Assembly: GCF_965662505.1 (NCBI RefSeq)
Contig: NZ_CBFIHX010000166.1
Span: forward strand, 1 to 6,029
Length of the DNA stretch: 6,029 bases
Source: Pseudomaricurvus sp965662505
GTDB taxonomy: Bacteria > Pseudomonadota > Gammaproteobacteria > Pseudomonadales > Cellvibrionaceae
Reading direction: 5' to 3'
A program made the translations under genes and the position numbers. The notes below the pieces were generated by a model, which was not told the origin of the DNA, ran no database searches, and was given only the letters and a program-made list of their open reading frames with translations. Of the stretch, positions 1 through 5,130 are shown piece after piece (the stretch's first letter is position 1; every line of letters starts with the position of its first letter).

Positions 1-2
1 AG

Positions 3-92
3 GCTGGTTCAGAGTCAATACCACTCTTCCTGAGCGAGTTGACCCACCGTCTTAACCGCCATCAGCGCGGCTTCAATAAGCGATTTTATTGA
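3..92 (+). other. Possible 3' end of an upstream gene (unidentified)
   Basis: One forward frame is open from the window edge to TGA at 90-92, giving about 29 residues with the motif FLSELTHRLNRHQRGF near the end. This loosely recalls the C-terminal pattern of IS1595/ISXO2-type transposases (YLxEFxxRFNRR), but the match is short and I recall it only as a family pattern. A second forward frame stops at TAA 53-55. The opposite strand is also open in the same codon register (101 down to a TGA at 15-17) and reads as a protein-like helix, so one strand may simply mirror the other. Sequence to the left of the window is needed to settle it. Confidence 0.2.
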
Positions 93-100
93 TATTTTTT
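73..100 (+). terminator. Possible intrinsic terminator of the upstream gene
   Basis: A perfect 7-bp stem, TCAATAA (73-79) with TTATTGA (86-92), has a 6-base loop and is followed by TATTTTTT (93-100). The geometry is that of a rho-independent terminator, but the stem is almost all A-T and would be weak. It overlaps the last codons of the forward frame that ends at 92. Confidence 0.35.
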
Positions 101-105
101 AGACT

Positions 106-141
106 AATTGTTCCTACTCATTGCGGAAACATTGTTTTTTT
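106..141 (+). terminator. Second, weaker terminator-like hairpin
   Basis: AATTGTTCC (106-114) can pair with GGAAACATT (125-133) across a 10-base loop, with one bulged base on each side. A G and seven Ts (135-141) follow. The stem is imperfect, so this is tentative. It lies just downstream of the first T-rich hairpin and could act as a back-up. Confidence 0.25.
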
Positions 142-351
142 GTAATATAAAAACTGCTCAATTCCTGTCTCCATAAAAACGGCCAAACAATACGCGAGAC
201 TCGTTTACCCCAGTAATATCAGTACGTTGGGAGCACCCGAACACCAGGATGAAAAGCAGACAAAAAAGCAGCGCACCCCAAATAAGGGTTTACCCTTGGA
301 TGAGAAGTGCAGATTTGATAGCTTCAGCCCTCCCCTTTAGGTTTAACGGAA

Positions 352-378
352 TAAAGATATAACAGCCGAGGCCGACAG
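352..378 (+). promoter_or_regulatory. Candidate sigma-28 (FliA) promoter for the chemoreceptor gene
   Basis: TAAA at 352-355 (TAAAG if extended) is followed by exactly 15 bases and then GCCGACAG at 371-378. The flagellar sigma-28 consensus is TAAA-N15-GCCGATAA, so the -35 is perfect, the spacing is exact and the -10 matches at 6 of 8 positions, including the GCCGA core. Transcription would begin near 385 and leave a leader of about 65 bases before ATG 450. Chemoreceptor genes are classic sigma-28 targets, which supports the call. Promoter activity is inferred. Confidence 0.6.
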
Positions 379-439
379 CTTAAACAGCATCAAGAGGTAC
401 TCAGGAACCATTACATAAAAGTCAGGGATGCAAAGAAAG

Positions 440-444
440 GGTGA
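440..444 (+). promoter_or_regulatory. Ribosome binding site that favours ATG 450
   Basis: GGTGA (440-444), within the run AAAGGGTGAG, sits 5 bases before ATG 450. The in-frame GTG at 441 lies inside this site and has no spacing from the preceding AAAGG, so it is a poor start. This decides the start of the chemoreceptor gene. Confidence 0.6.
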
Positions 445-449
445 GTAAA

Positions 450-1739
450 ATGTTTAGCAATCTATTCGGGCGTGACGATTCTGTGATGCTCAACAAAAGA
501 ATCGAGATTCAATCCGAGTTTATTGATGCCATCAAGCGCTGCAATGCCGTTATTGAATTTAATCCCGACGGCATCATCGAGACTGCCAACGACAACTTCC
601 TTAAGGTTGTCGGCTACCCTTTGGACGGTATTGTTGGAAAACATCACTCCATGTTCTGCGAGTCAGACTATGTGAACTCCCCTCAATACACTCAATTCTG
701 GCAAGATCTCAGAAGCGGTATTCCGCAAACCGGAGAGTTCTCCCGAATAGGCAATGGCGGCGCAAAGGTCTGGCTGCAAGCCAACTACTTCCCGGTAACT
801 CATCAGGGACAAACCGTTCGCGTTATTAAATTCGCCACTGACATCACCCACATGGCCGATCAGCGCAACGAACAAACGGCAATTATAGAATCTCTCAACC
901 GCTCACAGGCGGTGATTGAATTTACTCCCGACGGCCATATTCTCGATGCAAACCAAAACTTCCTGAACACCATGGGCTACACGCTGGCTGAAATCAAAGG
1001 CCAGGAACATCGTATGTTTTGCGATGACGTCTTTTATCAGAACAATCCTGACTTCTGGGCCAAATTAAAATCGGGCAAGTACCGATGCGGTCAGTTCTGC
1101 CGCCGTAAAAAAGATGGTTCAGAAATCTGGCTGGAAGCCAGCTACAACCCCATCATCAATGTTCACGGGCAGGTGATCAAAGTCATCAAGTTCGCCAGTG
1201 ATATCACGGCTCAAGTCAGACAAACCGAATCTCTGAAATCCATTACCCAAGCCGTTGAAAGCGCCGCAAGCACAACGGTTAACCGCGCGAACTCAGGCTC
1301 TGAAGTCCTGACCTCAGCCGTCGATTCAGCCCATCAAATTTCATCAGCGGTCACCGAATCCGCTCAGTTCGCGGAGCAGCTGGTGGAACAATCCAAGAGT
1401 ATTAATGACATTGTGGCTACCATCAGTGGTATTGCCGAACAAACGAACTTGCTGGCCCTCAACGCTGCGATTGAAGCCGCTCGCGCCGGAGAATACGGCC
1501 GGGGTTTTGCGGTCGTCGCGGATGAGGTTCGACAGCTGGCCAGTCGCGCGCAAACTTCGACGATTGAAATTCGCACTCTGGTGGATACCAACCGTACCCT
1601 GACCGAACAAATGACCGAGCAAATGAGTGTGGCCAGCAATCATGCCGAAAATGGTGCAGAACTGGTGCAACAAGCTTCCGCCGTCTTCAGCGAGGTGAAA
1701 GATGGCGCCTTGTCACTGAATGATATCATTAGCAAGTAG
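450..1739 (+). CDS. Soluble double-PAS methyl-accepting chemotaxis protein (BdlA-like)
   Basis: This cytoplasmic chemoreceptor should pass signals to CheA/CheW. It has 429 residues from ATG 450; the GTG at 441 would add three. Two PAS domains (about 30-135 and 150-255) are clear duplicates: both begin with an AVIEF-xPDG-type segment and end with VIKFA-DIT. Each carries an MFC motif after the GK/GQ turn (HHSMFC at 65-70, EHRMFC at 186-191). Residues ~262-429 form the MCP coiled-coil hairpin. The conserved tip lies at about 325-362 (IAEQTNLLALNAAIEAARAG, then GRGFAVVADEVRQLA). The arms on either side are of similar length, so the protein looks complete. There is no signal peptide, membrane segment or C-terminal CheR-tethering pentapeptide. 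PAS-PAS-MCP architecture and length match Pseudomonas BdlA, a biofilm-dispersal receptor (417 residues), but the ligand and the true orthologue are unknown. Its last 27 bases overlap the convergent LysR gene. Confidence 0.93.
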   Translation: MFSNLFGRDDSVMLNKRIEIQSEFIDAIKRCNAVIEFNPDGIIETANDNFLKVVGYPLDGIVGKHHSMFCESDYVNSPQYTQFWQDLRSGIPQTGEFSRIGNGGAKVWLQANYFPVTHQGQTVRVIKFATDITHMADQRNEQTAIIESLNRSQAVIEFTPDGHILDANQNFLNTMGYTLAEIKGQEHRMFCDDVFYQNNPDFWAKLKSGKYRCGQFCRRKKDGSEIWLEASYNPIINVHGQVIKVIKFASDITAQVRQTESLKSITQAVESAASTTVNRANSGSEVLTSAVDSAHQISSAVTESAQFAEQLVEQSKSINDIVATISGIAEQTNLLALNAAIEAARAGEYGRGFAVVADEVRQLASRAQTSTIEIRTLVDTNRTLTEQMTEQMSVASNHAENGAELVQQASAVFSEVKDGALSLNDIISK

Positions 1740-2615
1740 TGAAGCTTGATGACCCTCTTTCAGCCAATCCACAAATGCCTGATTGGCTTTGGAAATCGTC
1801 CGTCCTTTGCGACGGGCGATTCCCAGGTTCACGTAGGTCACCGGCTGTAAAGGCACCGCGAAAATTCCCGGCTCTTGTTCCGCCATCATATTTAAGCCCA
1901 CCGTCACCCCGTGATGCTGCTTTACCAACTTGGAAATCAGCGGCAGGTAATTAGTCTGCAATCGGATATCCGGAACAACGTCTCGGTCTTCGCAGAGAGC
2001 ATCAAAACTTTTTCGAATAAAATAATCACGCTCGTACAAAACCATGGACTCACCGGCCAACTCGGCCACATCCACCGACTTGCGTTTGCGAAAAGGGCTG
2101 TTACTGCCGACACACAGCATCATGGTCTCAGTCACCAGCGGAACAACCTCCAGACTCTTGTCGTTTTCCAGTGACGTAACCACCCCCAATTCAATGTCAT
2201 CGTCCAGCAGCAGCTGCTCAATTTTCTGCGTACCGGCCTGTGTCACTGCGGCGGTTAACCCCGGATACAAATCCAGAAACTCCCCCAGTAGCTGTGGCAA
2301 AAGATAAGTTCCCGCCATGGCCGGACAGGCCAGATTCAATTCGCCGCGCAACAATCCCTGATAGTCACCAACCGTCTCTTTGAGGTCATCCACCTGACGC
2401 AAAATCACCTCCGCCTGCGCCAGCACCGTTTCTCCTTCATGGGTTAGCGTCAACGTCCGCTTATCCCGCACCAACAGCTTTGCCCCCAGCTCTTCCTCCA
2501 GCTTGCGCACGGCAATACTGACCGGCGGCTGAGCCATATGCAGTACCTGCGCGGCTTTGGAAAAACTCTTCAGGCGCGCCACCTGGACAAAAATCTCTAA
2601 CTTGCGCAGATCCAT
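1713..2615 (-). CDS. LysR-type transcriptional regulator, probable regulator of gcdH
   Basis: This is a DNA-binding regulator of 300 residues, the usual LysR length. Residues ~3-62 form the winged helix-turn-helix (FSKAAQVLHMAQPPVSIAVR, then LEEELGAKLLVR), with a linker helix to ~88. Residues ~90-290 form the periplasmic-binding-protein-like effector domain (GELNLACPAM at its start). I chose ATG 2615 because family members begin with a short DLRKLEIFV-type segment. A TTG at 2657 would add 14 residues without family character. The ribosome site is weak (GGGG, 5 bases upstream). The gene is divergent from gcdH, the classic arrangement for a LysR protein and its target; in Pseudomonas a LysR protein (GcdR) activates gcdH in response to glutarate. 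I infer a similar role here, but the effector is not visible in the sequence. Its 3' end overlaps the receptor gene. Confidence 0.93.
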   Translation of the reverse strand: MDLRKLEIFVQVARLKSFSKAAQVLHMAQPPVSIAVRKLEEELGAKLLVRDKRTLTLTHEGETVLAQAEVILRQVDDLKETVGDYQGLLRGELNLACPAMAGTYLLPQLLGEFLDLYPGLTAAVTQAGTQKIEQLLLDDDIELGVVTSLENDKSLEVVPLVTETMMLCVGSNSPFRKRKSVDVAELAGESMVLYERDYFIRKSFDALCEDRDVVPDIRLQTNYLPLISKLVKQHHGVTVGLNMMAEQEPGIFAVPLQPVTYVNLGIARRKGRTISKANQAFVDWLKEGHQASLLANDIIQ

Positions 2616-2653
2616 CACGGCCCCATCAAACGTTTCTTCAACACCAAACCCAT

Positions 2654-2695
2654 ACAATAATTATATAGATTAAATACACAACATATATTTATTGT
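2654..2695. repeat. AT-rich inverted repeat, candidate LysR operator
   Basis: ACAATAATTATAT (2654-2666) and ATATATTTATTGT (2683-2695) form 13-bp arms with a single mismatch (2661/2688) around a 16-base spacer. LysR proteins bind as tetramers to dyads in their own divergent control regions, so the position fits an operator. The AT-rich composition makes a chance match more likely than for mixed sequence. Confidence 0.4.
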
Positions 2696-2730
2696 TGGAA
2701 ACAGAAGTTTGCTATGGTTGCTCCAATGAC

Positions 2731-2744
2731 GGGGTATACACCCC
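2731..2744. repeat. Small inverted repeat around a -10-like TATACA
   Basis: GGGGT (2731-2735) and ACCCC (2740-2744) flank ATAC, giving GGGGTATACACCCC. It lies 22 bases before the gcdH start. It could be an operator half-site, a small hairpin in the transcript leader, or simply the -10 region; the sequence cannot distinguish these. Confidence 0.3.
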
Positions 2745-2756
2745 AGACAACGAATC

Positions 2757-2762
2757 GGAGGG
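2757..2762 (+). promoter_or_regulatory. Ribosome binding site of gcdH
   Basis: GGAGGG is a near-ideal Shine-Dalgarno sequence but lies only 3 bases before ATG 2766. An in-frame ATG at 2793 (residue 10) has no comparable site, so 2766 is kept as the start. Confidence 0.55.
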
Positions 2763-2765
2763 CAT

Positions 2766-3950
2766 ATGGCCTCAGGCAAGCAGTGGCAAAAAATGAACTG
2801 GCAGGATCCTTTCCTGCTGGAACAACAACTGACCGATGACCAGCGGCTGGTGAGAGATACCGCCCGCCAATACGCGCAGGAAAAGCTGCTGCCGCGGGTA
2901 CAGCAGGCCTTTCGCGATGAACACACCGATCCGGCGATCTTCCGGGAAATGGGGGAGCTGGGGCTGCTGGGGTCCACCATTGAAGGCTATGGCTGCCCGG
3001 GCGTCGATTACATCAGTTACGGCCTGATTGCCCGCGAAGTGGAAGCCGTCGATTCCGGCTATCGCTCCATGATGAGCGTGCAGTCCTCTCTGGTGATGTA
3101 CCCCATTTACGCCTATGGCACCGAAGCCCAACGGGAAAAGTATCTGCCAAAACTGGCCAGCGGTGAACACATTGGCTGCTTCGGCCTTACCGAACCAGAT
3201 CACGGTTCCGACCCCGGCAGCATGGTCACCCGCGCCAGAAGCGTCGAAGGCGGCTACCAGCTGACCGGCGCCAAAATGTGGATCAGCAACAGCCCTATTG
3301 CCGATGTGTTTGTGGTGTGGGCGAAAACCGACGACGATATCATTCGCGGTTTTATTCTGGAAAAAGGCATGCCGGGTTTAAGCGCGCCCAAAATCGAGGG
3401 CAAACTGGCTCTGCGTGCCTCCATCACCGGTGAAATCGTGATGGACAATGTGTTTGTCTCCCAAGGCCAATTACTGCCCAACGTGCAGGGTTTGAAAGGC
3501 CCATTTGGTTGCTTGAACAATGCCCGCTACGGCATTGCCTGGGGGGCGCTGGGCGCAGCCGAAACCTGCTGGCACTCCGCCCGCAACTACACTCTGGAGC
3601 GCAAACAATTTGGACGTCCTCTGGCCGCCAACCAATTGATTCAGTTAAAACTGGCCAATATGCAAACGGACATCAGCCTCGGCCTGCAAGGCTGCCTGCG
3701 CGCGGGCGAGCTGATGGACAGCGGCAATATCTCTCCGGAGTTGATCTCACTGATCAAGCGCAACTCTTGCGGAAAAGCGCTGGAGATTGCTCGCATGTCC
3801 CGCGACATGCACGGCGGCAATGGCATCTCCGACGAGTATCCGGTGATGCGTCATATGGTGAATCTGGAAGTGGTCAACACCTACGAAGGCACTCACGATG
3901 TCCACGGATTGATTCTGGGACGCACCCAAACCGACATCGCTGCGTTTTAA
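2766..3950 (+). CDS. gcdH: Glutaryl-CoA dehydrogenase (decarboxylating acyl-CoA dehydrogenase)
   Basis: This FAD enzyme oxidises and decarboxylates glutaryl-CoA to crotonyl-CoA and CO2 in lysine, tryptophan and glutarate breakdown, passing electrons to ETF. It has 394 residues, normal for the family. The N-terminal helical domain is ~15-130, the middle beta domain ~135-235 (CFGLTEPDHGSD at 138-149; W172 and S174 near the flavin), and the C-terminal helical domain ~245-394. Family-specific residues are present by comparison with human GCDH: E93, R100 and S101 in EVEAVDSGYRSMMSVQSS (human E87, R94, S95), and the catalytic base E374 in NTYEGTHDVH (human E370). FGRPLAANQLIQ and GGNGISDEY are also typical. 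No damage is seen. It is divergent from the LysR gene and 85 bases upstream of ansA. No CoA-transferase to make its substrate lies in the window. Confidence 0.97.
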   Translation: MASGKQWQKMNWQDPFLLEQQLTDDQRLVRDTARQYAQEKLLPRVQQAFRDEHTDPAIFREMGELGLLGSTIEGYGCPGVDYISYGLIAREVEAVDSGYRSMMSVQSSLVMYPIYAYGTEAQREKYLPKLASGEHIGCFGLTEPDHGSDPGSMVTRARSVEGGYQLTGAKMWISNSPIADVFVVWAKTDDDIIRGFILEKGMPGLSAPKIEGKLALRASITGEIVMDNVFVSQGQLLPNVQGLKGPFGCLNNARYGIAWGALGAAETCWHSARNYTLERKQFGRPLAANQLIQLKLANMQTDISLGLQGCLRAGELMDSGNISPELISLIKRNSCGKALEIARMSRDMHGGNGISDEYPVMRHMVNLEVVNTYEGTHDVHGLILGRTQTDIAAF

Positions 3951-3998
3951 CCATCCCCCTCACAAACGTGGCCTCGAACAGCTTCGGCACGATACAAT

Positions 3999-4015
3999 GC
4001 GCGATCCCTTCGCGC
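3999..4015 (+). other. GC-rich hairpin between gcdH and ansA
   Basis: GCGCGA (3999-4004) and TCGCGC (4010-4015) form a perfect 6-bp stem with a 5-base loop, 20 bases before the ansA start. No T-run follows, so it is not a normal intrinsic terminator. It could affect ansA translation, mRNA processing or nothing. The 85-base gap has no other clear signal; TACAAT at 3993-3998 could be a -10 but has no good -35. Confidence 0.3.
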
Positions 4016-4035
4016 CTTGTATTCAGTGCCAGACT

Positions 4036-5064
4036 ATGACGACAGCCACCGTTCGAAAATCCATCTACGTTGCCTACACCGGCGGCACCATCGGCATGAA
4101 GCCCTCTTCTCAGGGGTATGTTCCTGCAGAAGACTTTCTCAGTGCTCACCTGCAATCCATGCCGGAGTTTCAACGGCCCGAACTGCCCCTCTTTACCCTG
4201 AAGGAATACCACCCGCTGATTGATTCAGCCAACATGGGGCCAACCGACTGGCAGGTGATTGCCGATGACATCGCCGCGAACTATGACCAGTACGATGGCT
4301 TCGTGGTGCTGCACGGTACCGACACTATGGCCTACACCGCCTCGGCACTGTCGTTCATGCTGGAAAATTTGGCCAAGCCCGTCATCGTCACCGGTTCGCA
4401 GATCCCGCTGGCGCAGCTGCGCTCCGACGGGCACGCCAACTTGTTGAACTCACTCTACATCGCCGCCAACTACCCCATCGCTGAAGTCGGTTTATTTTTT
4501 AACAACCGATTATTCCGAGGCAACCGCAGCGTCAAAACCCACGCCGATGGTTTCAACGCCTTCGAGTCACCTAACTTCGGGCCGTTACTGGAAGCGGGTA
4601 TTGATATCACCCTGATCAACGGCAAGCTTGCGGGTTCGACACCCAGCTCCGAGCCATTGCGGGTACAAAAGATTCAACCCCAGACCATTGGCGTGGTGAC
4701 ACTCTACCCAGGCATTTCCGAAACGTTGATTGACAACCTGCTACAACAATCCCTGGCAGCGTGCATCCTGCAAAGCTTTGGTGTGGGTAACGCGCCGCAG
4801 AGCGAGGCGTTTTTACGACCACTGAAAGCGGCAACAGACAGAGGCACTCTCATTATCAATTGCACGCAATGCTTGCAGGGAAGAGTCAATATGGAAGGTT
4901 ACGCCACAGGCAATGCCCTGGCTCAGGCTGGCGTGATCAGTGGTGGAGACATGACCATCGAAGCCACCCTCACCAAGCTGCATTATCTGCTGAGTCAGGA
5001 TGGCCCCAAAGATCAGATCAGAGCCTTGATGACTCAGAATCTTCGGGGCGAGTTAAGTGATTAG
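4036..5064 (+). CDS. ansA: Type I cytoplasmic L-asparaginase
   Basis: This enzyme hydrolyses asparagine to aspartate and ammonia in the cytoplasm. It has 342 residues and aligns along its length with E. coli AnsA (338). Catalytic residues by E. coli equivalence are T18 in YTGGTIG (T14), T95 and D96 in HGTDTMAY (T91, D92), and K167 (K163). There is no signal peptide, so it is type I rather than periplasmic AnsB. ATG 4036 gives an N-terminus matching E. coli (RKSIYVAYTGGTIG close to the start); an in-frame ATG at 3997 would add 13 unrelated residues. Neither start has a good ribosome site. Two of three E. coli allosteric-site residues differ: T162 is V166 and R240 is Q246, while C273 is kept as C279. 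It is probably co-transcribed with gcdH or driven by a weak promoter in the gap, and ends at a hairpin overlapping its stop codon. Confidence 0.97.
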   Translation: MTTATVRKSIYVAYTGGTIGMKPSSQGYVPAEDFLSAHLQSMPEFQRPELPLFTLKEYHPLIDSANMGPTDWQVIADDIAANYDQYDGFVVLHGTDTMAYTASALSFMLENLAKPVIVTGSQIPLAQLRSDGHANLLNSLYIAANYPIAEVGLFFNNRLFRGNRSVKTHADGFNAFESPNFGPLLEAGIDITLINGKLAGSTPSSEPLRVQKIQPQTIGVVTLYPGISETLIDNLLQQSLAACILQSFGVGNAPQSEAFLRPLKAATDRGTLIINCTQCLQGRVNMEGYATGNALAQAGVISGGDMTIEATLTKLHYLLSQDGPKDQIRALMTQNLRGELSD

Positions 5065-5084
5065 GGTCTGCTGAGCCTAATTTT
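5061..5084 (+). terminator. Probable intrinsic terminator of ansA
   Basis: TTAGGGTC (5061-5068) pairs with GAGCCTAA (5073-5080) across a TGCT loop with one internal G-G mismatch, and TTTT follows (5081-5084). The stem begins at the ansA stop codon (TAG, 5062-5064). On the opposite strand no T-run follows the hairpin, so it should not terminate the convergent symporter transcript well. Confidence 0.55.
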
Positions 5085-5130
5085 ACTTCTGGTTAGCTTC
5101 AGCTCTGAAACGTTTTACTTCTGCTTATCT
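5081..5130. repeat. Imperfect 18-bp direct repeat at the symporter gene end
   Basis: The 18 bases at 5081-5098 and 5113-5130 agree at 16 positions, beginning with the identical TTTTACTTCTG. The start-to-start distance is 32 bases. The second copy covers the last codons and stop of the symporter gene (minus strand), and the first lies just beyond that stop. It looks like a local duplication of the gene's 3' end. Confidence 0.5.

Larger units (their letters stand above)
1..449. other. Left-end non-coding region and receptor leader
   Basis: This stretch has no ORF with a convincing start, ribosome site and protein-like content. Its first ~92 bases stay open in one forward frame and may be the end of an upstream gene. 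Bases 73-141 hold two hairpin-plus-T-run structures. Bases 142-350 show nothing I can name beyond short repeats. Bases 352-378 match a sigma-28 promoter, and 440-444 is the ribosome site of the receptor gene. I see no tRNA, rRNA or recognisable riboswitch fold. Confidence 0.6.
2616..2765. promoter_or_regulatory. Divergent control region between the LysR gene and gcdH
   Basis: These 150 bases separate the two divergent starts and must hold both promoters and the regulator site. The part near 2650-2695 is strongly AT-rich. No strong sigma-70 promoter is evident for gcdH: TATACA at 2735-2740 could be a -10 but lacks a -35 at normal spacing, and TTGTTG (2692-2697) with TATGGT (2713-2718) is only a weak 15-base-spaced alternative. 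A poor core promoter fits an activator-dependent gene. Two inverted repeats in this region are listed separately. Confidence 0.6.

Noticed and set aside
252..271. Direct repeat of AAAAGCAG, 12 bases apart
   Set aside because: Eight bases of A-rich sequence repeat easily by chance and no further copies exist.
284..297. Inverted repeat AAGGGT-TT-ACCCTT
   Set aside because: A 2-base loop is too tight for an RNA hairpin and nothing nearby suggests a protein site. It could be an operator but there is no supporting context.
249..362. A 37-codon forward ORF (ATG 249 to TAA 360-362) in the receptor leader
   Set aside because: Its AGG is directly against the ATG with no spacing, composition is not protein-like, and its end runs into the sigma-28 promoter match.
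421..449. GGGATGCAAAG-like string suggesting a cyclic-di-GMP riboswitch
   Set aside because: The paired helices and the tetraloop/receptor of that riboswitch class could not be found around it.
441..449. GTG 441 as start of the chemoreceptor
   Set aside because: It lies inside the Shine-Dalgarno sequence, whereas ATG 450 has proper spacing.
1344..1673. Minus-strand ORFs opposite the receptor signalling domain
   Set aside because: They are antisense to a highly conserved coding region, lack a ribosome site and resemble no family.
2616..2657. Extension of the LysR protein to TTG 2657
   Set aside because: The extra 14 residues have no family character and the DNA-binding domain normally starts close to the N-terminus, as it does from ATG 2615.
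2615..2980. Minus-strand ORF of 121 codons across the gcdH start
   Set aside because: It is Ser/Cys/Arg-rich, mirrors gcdH and crosses the control region, so it is an antisense shadow.
3997..4035. ATG 3997 as the ansA start
   Set aside because: The added 13 residues have no match in AnsA proteins and there is no ribosome site; ATG 4036 gives the family N-terminus.
3509..4039. Forward 176-codon ORF overlapping the gcdH C-terminus
   Set aside because: It is an out-of-frame shadow of gcdH with Arg/Gln/His-rich low-quality translation.
5098..5109. TTCAG-CT-CTGAA hairpin as a terminator for the symporter gene
   Set aside because: The loop is two bases and no T-run follows on the minus strand.
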